Made by a program: the position numbers and the translations under genes
Part shown: positions 43,297-52,520 of the stretch, in pieces
How the letters are laid out: the number at the start of each line of letters is the position of its first letter
How positions within the stretch are numbered: the first letter of the stretch is position 1
The notes under the pieces: model-generated
Database searches by the model: none
Told to the model about the DNA's origin: nothing
Seen by the model: only the letters and a program-made list of their open reading frames with translations
DNA from: an uncultured Saprospiraceae bacterium
Lineage (GTDB): Bacteria > Bacteroidota > Bacteroidia > Chitinophagales > Saprospiraceae
Reading direction: 5' to 3'
Assembly (NCBI GenBank): GCA_937969415.1
Contig: CALBWK010000063.1
Span: forward strand, 1 to 64,000
DNA: 64,000 bases

Positions 43297-44718
43297 TCAC
43301 ATTTTGACTACCCTATGGCAATAGGTCTTAAGTAGCCCCGCATCGTGAGATATCATTATGATACTCAGGGATTTATGAGCTACTAAGCTCCTTAATAAGG
43401 ACGCAATATCGGCTTGGACAGCAAAATCTAGAGCAGAAAATATTTCATCGCAAATAAGCAAATCAACATTCATAAGGAGCGATTTAGCAATAAGCACCCT
43501 CTGCCGTTGACCACCGGAGAGCTGCTTAGGGAGACGAGAGAGCAAGGATTTATCCAATTGCACGGCATACATCACTTCTTCGACTCTTGAGACATCATAG
43601 GCTATCTTACGGACAAAGAATACATCTTCAAAATGAGCTCTCACAGACCTCTGTGGCGGCATTCTACTTAGTGGGTCTTGCGGTATCAACTGTACCTTCG
43701 TAAAATATTGGTGGCGATCTGATTTACTTAATTCCGATATATCTTGGCCTTTATATCTAATATGTCCCGAGTCAGGAGATTCCATACCGGCAAGAAGTCG
43801 AGCCAAAGTAGATTTACCCACACCTGATGGCCCTTGGATTCCTAATATCTCCCCTAGATGAAGTTGTAAGTTATAGCCATCGATGATCTTAATCAGCTTA
43901 TTGGATGAGAACAAGCCTTGCTTGGCATAAGATTTTCTGAGGTTGGATACCTCTAAGATAACTGGACCTGCATCAGTCAGATCAGCAGATAAAGAATCGT
44001 TATGTGCTTGAAAATCTGGTTTCTCAATCAATTGACCTTGGTCAAGAAATAGGACTCTATCAGCTAGTTTTTCTATAAGTTGTAGATCATGACTCACTAA
44101 GAGTAGCCCGATCTCGTACTTGGAAACAAGACTGATAAGTAGCTGTGATAACTCTTCCTTTAGCTCGCCATCAACAGCGGAAAAAGGTTCGTCTGCGAGT
44201 ATCAATTGAGGTTTATTAACTAGTGCAAGTGCAATTAATACACGCTGAACCTGACCACCTGAAAGGTTAAATGGGTAGGCATTTATATATTTCATAGGAG
44301 GCGTCAAACCGACTGAAGCGAGCAAATTTTCAATCTTAGAAGTATTAGGATTTTCCATTTTTTCCGAAAGAATAGAAGAAACAGTTTGACGAGGATTGAG
44401 CAAATCCGAAGACTGCTGAAACACAATGCCTATGTGTTTTTTCCATAGATTTCTACAGTCTTGCATTTCTGTAAGCAGATGCGGCTTATCATCAATGAGC
44501 AGTCTGATAATACCAGTTTCCTCAACAGGTTGTTTCTGATGCAATAATCTAGCTATAGCAGAGATTGTCATAGACTTTCCACTGCCAGAAGGGCCTACTA
44601 ATCCAACAACCTCTCCTGCATCCAGCAAGAGCGAGAGTTCTACTAAAAGCGGCAAGGGTCTTTCTTGTCTAATTAAGCTCAGACTATAAGACTCCAATTC
44701 TAGAAGACGTTTTGCCAT
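43297..44718 (-). CDS. Double-ATPase ABC protein, oligopeptide (DppD-DppF) type fusion
   Basis: 473 residues from ATG 44718 (an in-frame GTG lies two codons earlier). Two complete nucleotide-binding domains in one chain: domain 1 has GPSGSGKSM, LSGGQVQRV and LILADEP; domain 2 has GPSGVGKST, LSGGQRQRV and LLICDEI, the D and Q loops, and SH(D) switches. Second-domain features (PLSRMPPQRSV) resemble oligopeptide/nickel importers and YejF-type fusions. No permease or binding-protein gene is adjacent, so its partner must be elsewhere. It is divergent from the AsmA-like gene. Confidence 0.88.
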   Translation of the reverse strand: MAKRLLELESYSLSLIRQERPLPLLVELSLLLDAGEVVGLVGPSGSGKSMTISAIARLLHQKQPVEETGIIRLLIDDKPHLLTEMQDCRNLWKKHIGIVFQQSSDLLNPRQTVSSILSEKMENPNTSKIENLLASVGLTPPMKYINAYPFNLSGGQVQRVLIALALVNKPQLILADEPFSAVDGELKEELSQLLISLVSKYEIGLLLVSHDLQLIEKLADRVLFLDQGQLIEKPDFQAHNDSLSADLTDAGPVILEVSNLRKSYAKQGLFSSNKLIKIIDGYNLQLHLGEILGIQGPSGVGKSTLARLLAGMESPDSGHIRYKGQDISELSKSDRHQYFTKVQLIPQDPLSRMPPQRSVRAHFEDVFFVRKIAYDVSRVEEVMYAVQLDKSLLSRLPKQLSGGQRQRVLIAKSLLMNVDLLICDEIFSALDFAVQADIASLLRSLVAHKSLSIIMISHDAGLLKTYCHRVVKM

Positions 44719-44841
44719 ATGCACTAAGCTAATATATTAAGTCACTGTCTTTAATGGAAAAGAACGAAATTTGCACTGTTCTTAGCAATAAGACTTAATG
44801 ATTCCTTAATTTTTCCAAGATAAAAAGTCAACCACACCTCA

Positions 44842-44860
44842 TTACCCGTTTATAGGGTAA
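44842..44860. repeat. Inverted repeat ahead of the AsmA-like gene
   Basis: TTACCC (44842-44847) and GGGTAA (44855-44860) around a 7-base spacer, 18 bases before ATG 44878 and in the divergent promoter region. A possible operator or leader hairpin. Confidence 0.3.
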
Positions 44861-44877
44861 CGTTAATCAACTTACAT

Positions 44878-47800
44878 ATGAAGATAATATTCAAAATACT
44901 CCTTTGGCTATTGATAGGCTTAATTGTAGCACTAGCTCTAGTACCATTTATATTCAAAGGACAGCTATTATCTGCGATAAAAGACACCCTAAATGAAGAG
45001 CTCTACGCAGAAGTGGATTTTGAAGATGTGGACCTTTCACTATTCAAGGCCTTTCCAGCAGTATCATTTGGGATAGATAAGATGTCGGTAAAAGGGGTCG
45101 AGCAATTTGCAGGTAAGACACTTTTTACTGCAGATAATATTAGCGTGACTACAGACTTCAAATCATTAATCAAAAGCAAAGAAGGGATAAATGTCAAAAG
45201 CATTACTGTAGACAAGCCTCAGATCAATATAATTGTCAATAAAGATGGTAGTAATAACTATGATATCGTAAAAGATAAAACCGATAGCGAATCTAGCGGC
45301 GATACATTTGGACAAATTGAGAAATATGAAATTAAGAATGGAGATATCAGCTATGTAGATAACACATCTGGCTTAAAGGCAGTTATCACAGATCTCAACC
45401 ACCAAGGGAGTGGCAACTTCAAGAATGTAATCTTTGATCTAGAAACAAAAACCCAGATAGGTGCACTATCCTTCACGGCTCAAGGCATACCTTACCTGAA
45501 CAAGGCACGAGTTGACTCTAAGTTAGACCTAGGTGTAGATTTAGATAAAGGCCAATATGTGCTCAAAGAAAACAATATCAACCTTAATGACTTGGAAATG
45601 GCGCTAACGGGTAAGGTCCAAGAACAGTCAGGTGGATACAATATGGACGTGGCGGTCTCTGCACCTAATAACTCGGTCAGTTCAATCCTCTCTCTAGTGC
45701 CCAGTGCATACAAAGGAGAATTTCAAGACATAAGTTCTACCGGTAATTCATTTCTTGAGGGGACGATAAAGGGTCTCTACACGAACAACCCGATAAACTA
45801 TCCTAAAATAAATCTAAAAGCAAATATTGATAATGGTACAATAAAATATCCCAACCTACCACTCCCGATAAAAGACATCAATCTAGATGTAGTTATCGCC
45901 TCTGCACAATCCAACTGGAGTGATCTAACTATTGACCTAAGTCAACTTACCTTTCTTATCAATGAAGATAGAGTGTCCGGTCAAATGAAAATCAGCAATG
46001 CCTTTGATAATCCTAATGTCGCAGGTCTTATGAATGGATCTCTTAATCTACCCAACCTTGCAAAAGCCTTCCCTATCAAAGATATGTCCCTTAATGAAGG
46101 CGACCTTAAGATCAACATGACTGTGAATGCAAACTCAAATGATATTCTCAATAAAAACTATAGAGCAATGGAGTTGTCTGGAGATATCAAAGCTGACAAC
46201 ATAGATCTTCAATATGCTCAGTGGCCACTCCAAATAAAAGAAAGTACGGCCAAGCTTAACCCTCAGCAAATATCGAGTTCTGTTGTAGATATGAAAGTTG
46301 GTAATTCAGACTTTAATGGCACGGTCAATATTGAAGACCCACTAGCTTTTATACAAGACTCTACTATCTCAGTACAGACACAGATAGACTTAACCTCAAA
46401 TAATCTTGACGTTGACGAACTTATGTCATTAAGCGAAAAGACGAGCACTTCTGAATCAACTACTGAATCAGCAGTCCCCAACCTATACAATGCCTATAAT
46501 GTAGCAGGGTCCTACAAAGCAAAAAAAGTGAAGTACGAGAGTTATGACTTGAGTCAACTAAGTACAGTATTCACTTATGGTGATGATGCCATAGACCTTT
46601 CAAAAACAAACATAATTCTTGATAAATCCAAAATGAAGATTAGGGGTCAAGCCACTAATATTATGGACTACGTCACACTGAATGAAAAAATAAAAGGGAA
46701 ATTCTTTTTTGAAGCTGACAAACTCAATCTAGATGACTACCTCAGCGAAGAAGAAGGAACTACAGCTGAGTCAGGAGTATTTGTTGTTGACAAGAATATG
46801 GAATTGACTATCTACCCAGAAGTTGGTCAGCTAACTTATGGCCAATACATACTTAATGATCTCGAAGGAAAAATAGAATTAGTAGATGGTATTGCACAAC
46901 TCAAAGAAGGTACGACGAAGACTCTTGGAGGAAGGATAAACATAGACGGCGTATACGATACCTCAGATCCAAGTCAACCTGCATTTGATTTACGTTATAA
47001 ATTAGATCAGTTATCGTATCAAAAATTATTTGAAATATCAGAATCCTTCAAGAAACTAGCACCAATAGCTCAATATATAGATGGAGCTTTCAATTCCACG
47101 ATGGTAATGGCTGGCCCCCTCACTAAAGATATGTTGCCCGACCTTACCAAAGTAACTGCATCAGGCTTTCTAGAAACTCTACAAGGCAACATACAAGGCT
47201 TTGAACCAGTAGAGAGGATTGGCAATGCTATCGGTGTGGAAAAACTAAAATCCTGGACTCTAAAAGGGACCAAGAATTGGTTTGATGTTCATGATGGCTT
47301 TGTAATTCTAAAACCGCATGATCACCAGATAGACGATATGATCTTTACTGTTGCAGGTAATCATGGGATAGATCAGACATTGGACTATACGATTAATGCA
47401 AAGATCCCAAGAGACAAACTAAGAAAAGATAAACTAGGAAAGAACCTAGAATTTGGAATGGACTATCTTGAAAAGGAAGCCACCTCACGTGGTATAAATA
47501 TTGATCTCGGTGAAATGATTTATCTGGATATCTTCTTGACTGGCACACTCAAGTCTCCGAAAATTAAAGTTATACCTGTTGGCTCAGGTGGCAAGACGCT
47601 TAATGAAGTTGTCAAAGATGAAATCACAAAACAAATTGATGTATTAAAAGATACCGTAAGAACAGAACTTGAGAACAAGACAGAGATTCTAAAAGACACC
47701 GTCACTAAAGTAATCGTCAGCAAAACTGATACAATTAAAAAGCAAGCAGAAGAGAGGGTGAAGGTAGAAGTGGACAAACAAAAAGACAAGCTTAAAGACG

Positions 47801-47976
47801 CCTTCAAAGACAAACTAGACACAACTGTCACCAAGGTGCTTACAGATTCTTTAGAAGGAAAAGTTCTCGACAGAGCTAAGGATGTACTGGGTGAAGACTC
47901 TAAAGAGACGGTAGATGACCTAAAGGACAAAATTAAAGATTGGAATCCATTTAAAAAGAAGAAGGGCGGCAATTGA
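44878..47976 (+). CDS. AsmA-family envelope protein
   Basis: 1032 residues. One N-terminal membrane helix (5-24). An AsmA N-domain follows (LNEELYAEVDFEDVDLSLFK, AFPAVSFGIDKMSVKGV). A long beta-rich middle (about 100-880) is of the bridge-like/AsmA kind with repeated strand pairs, followed by AsmA_2-like TLDYTINAKIPRDKL and IFLTGTLKSPKIKVIP. The last about 120 residues are a Lys/Asp/Glu-rich amphipathic helix with KDTVRTELENKTEILKDTV and end in NPFKKKKGGN. AsmA-family proteins are implicated in phospholipid transfer between membranes. Its stop TGA overlaps the TTG start of the serine hydrolase as TTGA. Confidence 0.88.
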   Translation: MKIIFKILLWLLIGLIVALALVPFIFKGQLLSAIKDTLNEELYAEVDFEDVDLSLFKAFPAVSFGIDKMSVKGVEQFAGKTLFTADNISVTTDFKSLIKSKEGINVKSITVDKPQINIIVNKDGSNNYDIVKDKTDSESSGDTFGQIEKYEIKNGDISYVDNTSGLKAVITDLNHQGSGNFKNVIFDLETKTQIGALSFTAQGIPYLNKARVDSKLDLGVDLDKGQYVLKENNINLNDLEMALTGKVQEQSGGYNMDVAVSAPNNSVSSILSLVPSAYKGEFQDISSTGNSFLEGTIKGLYTNNPINYPKINLKANIDNGTIKYPNLPLPIKDINLDVVIASAQSNWSDLTIDLSQLTFLINEDRVSGQMKISNAFDNPNVAGLMNGSLNLPNLAKAFPIKDMSLNEGDLKINMTVNANSNDILNKNYRAMELSGDIKADNIDLQYAQWPLQIKESTAKLNPQQISSSVVDMKVGNSDFNGTVNIEDPLAFIQDSTISVQTQIDLTSNNLDVDELMSLSEKTSTSESTTESAVPNLYNAYNVAGSYKAKKVKYESYDLSQLSTVFTYGDDAIDLSKTNIILDKSKMKIRGQATNIMDYVTLNEKIKGKFFFEADKLNLDDYLSEEEGTTAESGVFVVDKNMELTIYPEVGQLTYGQYILNDLEGKIELVDGIAQLKEGTTKTLGGRINIDGVYDTSDPSQPAFDLRYKLDQLSYQKLFEISESFKKLAPIAQYIDGAFNSTMVMAGPLTKDMLPDLTKVTASGFLETLQGNIQGFEPVERIGNAIGVEKLKSWTLKGTKNWFDVHDGFVILKPHDHQIDDMIFTVAGNHGIDQTLDYTINAKIPRDKLRKDKLGKNLEFGMDYLEKEATSRGINIDLGEMIYLDIFLTGTLKSPKIKVIPVGSGGKTLNEVVKDEITKQIDVLKDTVRTELENKTEILKDTVTKVIVSKTDTIKKQAEERVKVEVDKQKDKLKDAFKDKLDTTVTKVLTDSLEGKVLDRAKDVLGEDSKETVDDLKDKIKDWNPFKKKKGGN

Positions 47977-49283
47977 GAATAGGTAAAGCCATAAAATGGG
48001 TTGGTATTCTATTAGTCTTAGGCCTAATTATAGCTGCCTACCTTGTGTATCCAAAACTTGAAATAGTAACTGGGTATTCCTCAAAGAAAGCCTGCTCTTG
48101 TCTCTTTGTTGGAAAGCATTCTGTAGAGCAGATAGAATCTTATGATCTAGAAGCCTTTCCATTATCTCTTGCAAGTCTTAATATAGACCCAAATAAACAT
48201 GAAGTAACTGCCTCTGTTCTAGGTCTCCAAAAGAAAACTGCCAAACTGCGTAAAGGCCTTGGCTGCGCCTTGATACAAGGAGAGGATGACTTTCACATAG
48301 AAAGAGTATCAGCCACAGACGGTAAGCCTCTAAGCACTAACAATACCTATCCCCCCTTACAAAAACATTCCAAATCAATAGACAGAGCCTTTGACCGTTA
48401 TGGAGAATGGGAGCAAAAAACTTTTGCAATGGTCATCATAAAGGACGGCCAAGTTGTAGAAGAAAGATATCAAGCTGGATATACTGCCGACACAAAACTC
48501 CTCGGCTGGTCGATGACTAAAAGTGTAGCTAATCTTGTGGTAGGTGCAATGATTAAAGAAGGGCGGCTTACGCTTGACAAAGACCTTCTCTACCCTGCTT
48601 GGGAAAATGACCAGAGATCTAAGGTAAATCTTGCCCACCTCCTCAAAATGAATTCAGGACTCGAATGGACTGAGCAATATGGCAGTGTCAGTGACATCAC
48701 TCAAGGGCTATTTCTAGAAGAAGATTTCATCTCTTATGTCAGATCTAAACCAGCAGAAGCTCATCCAGGAAAGGAGTGGGAATATGCATCAGGTACAACG
48801 AATCTCATAAGCGGAATTATAAGGAGGCAGTTTGAATCCTATCAAGATTACCTAGATTATCCTCACAACAAAATATTCAAAACCTTAGAGTTAGATAATC
48901 CTGTGATAGAAACAGATGAAGCAGGACACTACATCTACTCATCATTCATGTGGGCTACTGCAAGAGACTGGGGAAAACTAGGCCAACTCTATCTTAACAA
49001 AGGCAACTGGAAAGGCAAACAACTTATAGACACCAGTTATATAGAATGGTCAGTAGAACCTCACTCAGCCAGCACTGGATATGGTGCACATATTTGGCTC
49101 AACACTGAACAATCCGAATACCCCTCTGCTCCTTCTTCTATGTACTGGTTTAGCGGTTATGAAGGGCAGTACGTTTTTATTATTCCTGATTACGAGCTTA
49201 TAGTTGTAAGGCTAGGGCTGAGCAAAGGACCACCTTTCGATATGAATGCTGTTCTGGCCGACATTATCAAAAACTATAAATAA
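47973..49283 (+). CDS. Serine hydrolase, beta-lactamase class C / PBP fold
   Basis: 436 residues from TTG 47973. An N-terminal membrane anchor (8-26). The catalytic domain has S180-x-x-K183 in GWSMTKSVANL, Y271-A-S in WEYASGTTNL, and a late glycine-containing segment near GYGAHIWL. This resembles EstB/class C-like periplasmic esterases or peptidases rather than true beta-lactamases. It starts inside the AsmA stop (TTGA), and no ATG occurs in frame before the catalytic region, so TTG is well supported and implies translational coupling. It converges on the LpxR-like gene. Confidence 0.87.
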   Translation: MRIGKAIKWVGILLVLGLIIAAYLVYPKLEIVTGYSSKKACSCLFVGKHSVEQIESYDLEAFPLSLASLNIDPNKHEVTASVLGLQKKTAKLRKGLGCALIQGEDDFHIERVSATDGKPLSTNNTYPPLQKHSKSIDRAFDRYGEWEQKTFAMVIIKDGQVVEERYQAGYTADTKLLGWSMTKSVANLVVGAMIKEGRLTLDKDLLYPAWENDQRSKVNLAHLLKMNSGLEWTEQYGSVSDITQGLFLEEDFISYVRSKPAEAHPGKEWEYASGTTNLISGIIRRQFESYQDYLDYPHNKIFKTLELDNPVIETDEAGHYIYSSFMWATARDWGKLGQLYLNKGNWKGKQLIDTSYIEWSVEPHSASTGYGAHIWLNTEQSEYPSAPSSMYWFSGYEGQYVFIIPDYELIVVRLGLSKGPPFDMNAVLADIIKNYK

Positions 49284-49290
49284 AATACAC

Positions 49291-50469
49291 CTAGAGATTG
49301 TAGCAACCTTCTCCAGGCTCTCCAATCAAGTATTTTAAACCAATTGTACCCCAAATTGGATTTCGAGAGATAATATCATTTTTGAACCCAGCGGAACGTC
49401 TTGAGATACTATACGTAATTTCTATCTTTTTAAGAAGTTGCAACTTTACACCAATATGACCTTCCCACTGGAACTTCCTCATTTCAGAAAAGCTTATAAA
49501 ATGTCCAGCACTTCTCGAGTATAGCCCATTGAGATGAGCATCATACAACACCGCCCTTACTGAAGCCCCTCCTGTTATAGACAAGCCAATACTCTCGTTA
49601 TTGACGACTGCTAGACTAGGATTATTAGTGTCCGTGTATCCCATATTATCGACGTGCTTCTCCACATTCATCACCTTACCTATGTCTAAGCCTACACCAA
49701 TATTGGTGTAATATCCAAGATTTAATTCTGGCCTCACTTGAAAAAGAATTTTTCTAAGCGGCTGAAAGATCACAGCCTCACCAGATAAAGAATACATAAA
49801 TAAAGGAAGTGCTCGAGGAATGACTTGTCCTGTAGGATAATCTTTACTTTCATCTCTATCCCATACCACTGCTTCTGGTCTTCCATTCTTAAACCAGTTG
49901 TCTATTCCTTGTGCTAGACCAAAACTGGCAAACCCAAAAGTAAAAGAACTATTAACAGCAAGATTGTACTCGTAAGCGGAGTGCGCTAGACGTTTCTTTC
50001 CTTCTATCCTTCGTGTACTTCTGAAGCCAGTAAATGAAGAGAAGGGCCTATCCAAACTAAAATCGTAACCGGCATTTACTGCTTGGATATAAGTGCTGTC
50101 TACATCGTTGATATAAGAAGGAGAAAACCCGTTGGCTATAAAGACAAAATTATGAGAAGTTCTATCTTTAATAAAGCCACTGCGCTCTATCAACTTATCA
50201 ATTAAGAACCCATCAATTTTTCTGCGTACCCAAGGCAATCCTAAATAATTATGATCTGCCCAAGCGCCATATATACCTATCCTAAAAGCCGTAGTATAAT
50301 TACGATCAGCTACTTCACTCGTATCTCTTAGTCCATCAGCAAAACTATCGGAATCTAAGGTCAATTCAATTCCTGTTAAGTTCTCCTCTTGAGAAAACAA
50401 TGAATCCGCACTAATCCCGAAAATCAATAATGCTATAATAAAGTTAGTCATCAAGATATTTTGGTACAT
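49291..50469 (-). CDS. LpxR-like (DUF2219) outer-membrane protein
   Basis: 392 residues. Signal peptide about 1-26 (ends DSLFSQ). The N-terminal ELTLDSDSFADG ... DRNYTTAFRIGIYG is the pattern shared with lipid A 3'-O-deacylase LpxR. The rest is alternating strands of a barrel, e.g. ILFQVRPELNLGYYTNIGVG and KLQLLKKIEITYS. In Salmonella LpxR a His assists catalysis; the region where I expect it reads LAQGIDNWFKNG and shows none, so activity is doubtful. The start follows prfB by 4 bases, making it last in that minus-strand run. Confidence 0.7.
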   Translation of the reverse strand: MYQNILMTNFIIALLIFGISADSLFSQEENLTGIELTLDSDSFADGLRDTSEVADRNYTTAFRIGIYGAWADHNYLGLPWVRRKIDGFLIDKLIERSGFIKDRTSHNFVFIANGFSPSYINDVDSTYIQAVNAGYDFSLDRPFSSFTGFRSTRRIEGKKRLAHSAYEYNLAVNSSFTFGFASFGLAQGIDNWFKNGRPEAVVWDRDESKDYPTGQVIPRALPLFMYSLSGEAVIFQPLRKILFQVRPELNLGYYTNIGVGLDIGKVMNVEKHVDNMGYTDTNNPSLAVVNNESIGLSITGGASVRAVLYDAHLNGLYSRSAGHFISFSEMRKFQWEGHIGVKLQLLKKIEITYSISRRSAGFKNDIISRNPIWGTIGLKYLIGEPGEGCYNL

Positions 50470-50473
50470 ATAA

Positions 50474-51560
50474 TTATTTCTTTGTGCCGTCCCACATTAG
50501 AAAAGCCTTGAGAAAACTCTCAAGATCTCCACCGAGCACCGCATCCGTATTTCTATTCTCGTGATTGGTCCTATGGTCTTTGACTCTCCTATCATCAAGA
50601 ACATAAGAACGTATCTGAGAGCCCCATTCATTTTTCATTTTACCTGCTTCGGTAACACTTTTGGCAGCTTTTCTTTCTTCTAGTGCCTTCTGATAGAGCC
50701 TGGACTTCAACATATCAATGGCTTTCTCACGATTCATATGTTGTGATCGCTCAGCTTGACACTCCACTACAATACCAGAAGGTGCATGACGTACTCTTAC
50801 CGCTGACTCTGTTTTGTTGACGTGCTGACCTCCTGCTCCACTCGCTCTAAATGTATCCCAGTCTAGATCAGCAGGATTAACTTCTATCTCAATCCTATCA
50901 TCGACAACTGGATGAACAAATACAGAAGCAAATGAAGTCATTCTCTTCCCTTGCGCATTGAAAGGGCTTACTCTTACTAGTCTGTGCACGCCATTCTCAC
51001 CCTTAAGCATTCCATACGCATAACTACCACTGATTTCCATTTCTACAGACTTGACACCTGCCACATCTCCGTGCACACGATTGAGTTCATTGACTTTGTG
51101 GCCCGCTTTCTCTCCATACATCAAGTACATACGATAGAGCATCTCAGCCCAATCACAAGCCTCGGTACCACCCGCACCTGCATTGATTTCTAAGAGACAA
51201 GAAAGCTCATCTCCTTCTTGATCTAGAGTGGATCTAAATTCTGTATCTTCTAGAACGGCAATAGACTTAGCGTATTGCTTGTCGACTTCTTCTTCAGTGC
51301 TCTCTCCTTCTTTGAGAAATTCGTGAAGAATATCGAGTTCTTCTACTTCATCTTTGGCTTTATTGTAACTGCTCACCCACATCTTATGAATTTTTAATTC
51401 AGACATAAGTGCCTTGGCAGTTTTTTGATCTGACCAAAAATTGGGGTCAGCGGATTGCTGCTCTTTATCTTCTATTTCATTAAGTCGGTTATCGACGTCA
51501 AAGATAGCTCCTTAACGACTCCAAACGACTCTTCAGATTCTTTAATTGATCTGTTGTCAT
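50474..51560 (-). CDS. prfB: Peptide chain release factor 2 with programmed +1 frameshift
   Basis: 361 residues from two frames. Frame 1 runs from ATG 51560 for 20 codons to the in-frame stop TGA (51500-51498). A +1 shift skips base 51500 and continues from GAC 51499 to the stop at 50474. The site is TAT CTT TGA C, with a Shine-Dalgarno-like AGGAGC just upstream (51512-51507), the classical RF2 autoregulatory signal. RF2 reads UAA/UGA: SPF tripeptide in RVSPFNAQGKR and GGQ in ASGAGGQHVNKTESAVR. The interrupted frame is a control element, not a mutation. Downstream run: lpxR-like; upstream: FKBP lipoprotein. Confidence 0.97.
51498..51512 (-). promoter_or_regulatory. prfB: RF2 recoding signal (Shine-Dalgarno-like + CTT TGA)
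   Basis: Minus strand AGGAGCTATCTTTGA: the internal Shine-Dalgarno-like AGGAGC is 3 bases upstream of the slippery CTT and UGA stop. When RF2 is scarce, slow termination at UGA favours the +1 shift. Confidence 0.9.
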
Positions 51561-51584
51561 TTTAGTCCTCGGTTTTGAGGTGGC

Positions 51585-52469
51585 TTATTTATTATTTATG
51601 GTTTCCAATTCGATGTGAAAAATCAAATCAGACTTCGCAGGGATGACAGGATTCCCTGATTCTCCATAGGCTAGGTTATAAGGTATTTCGAGAAACACTT
51701 TGGACCCTTGATTGATATGTGGAAGACCTTGATCCCATCCTTGGATGACCATACCCTCTCCTATAGTAAATGTAAATGGTCGTCCCGCTTTATAGCTGTT
51801 ATCGAAATTTGTTCCATCCTTAAGTAGTCCATAATATTGAACACCTACAGCATCGCCTCTCACGGGTAGTGCTCCAGTACCTTCTTCTATAACTGTGATT
51901 TTAAGACCATTGTCAAGTGTCTTAGTTTTAGCGCTCATCTTACCTGCCATATAATCAGCAAATAAAGGTTCTATCTCTTGCTTAGCGGCTTCCTCTTTAA
52001 ATTTGAATGCTGCCCTCTTCTTGACTTGTTCTTCTTGGATTCTTGCTTTGTAAGCTGCCTCGTCTTCGATTTGATGGACTTTGATAACATACTCTATGTG
52101 CGGATTCTTCTTGTAATCAGGAGGCAGTGTCGGGATAGAGTCCACTGGAACTATTACTGTCGCACTATCTCCTGGACTCATCAAATTTATCATTGCTAGC
52201 ATAGGGTTTCGCTTTGCATTTGCATCTAGGACCTCAGGTACTTTTACAGAAGGTACATTTTCGGGATTTCTAGAGTCATCTAGAATCTCTCCTTCAGGAG
52301 TCACTAGTTGAAAATCTAAGGAAACAATCTGGCCTGCCGTAGGCTTAGCTCCAGTGTTCTGAGTATGTAATGTATACTTGTACCCATTAGGTAAAGTTTC
52401 CGAAGAGCCTGGGGTATCCTTACAACTGAATAATAGAAATGCGATAAGCGCAGTAAGTAGATATCTCAT
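51585..52469 (-). CDS. FKBP-type peptidyl-prolyl isomerase lipoprotein, two FKBP-like domains
   Basis: 294 residues. Signal with lipobox LFSC (Cys16), so membrane-anchored. An N-terminal FKBP-like domain (about 30-125, with GQIVSLDFQLVTPEGEILDD and LMSPGDSATVIVP) lacks much of the catalytic pocket. A helical linker (about 130-175) leads to a canonical FKBP domain (about 185-294: VQYYGLLKDGTNFDNSYKAG, VIQGWDQGLPHINQGSKV, LAYGESGNPVIPAKSDLIFH). It probably helps fold envelope proteins. It lies 24 bases ahead of prfB in the same direction. Confidence 0.92.
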   Translation of the reverse strand: MRYLLTALIAFLLFSCKDTPGSSETLPNGYKYTLHTQNTGAKPTAGQIVSLDFQLVTPEGEILDDSRNPENVPSVKVPEVLDANAKRNPMLAMINLMSPGDSATVIVPVDSIPTLPPDYKKNPHIEYVIKVHQIEDEAAYKARIQEEQVKKRAAFKFKEEAAKQEIEPLFADYMAGKMSAKTKTLDNGLKITVIEEGTGALPVRGDAVGVQYYGLLKDGTNFDNSYKAGRPFTFTIGEGMVIQGWDQGLPHINQGSKVFLEIPYNLAYGESGNPVIPAKSDLIFHIELETINNK

Positions 52470-52520
52470 AATATTGAATTAAGACCGCGAAGGTACAAAG
52501 ATGTTAAGACAAGGGTCTAG

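Noticed and set aside
47520-47972. 150-codon minus-strand frame
   Set aside because: Antisense shadow of the Lys/Asp repeats at the AsmA C-terminus.
51406-51560. Disrupted 5' end of prfB as a pseudogene
   Set aside because: The interruption has the exact RF2 recoding signal, so it is regulatory.
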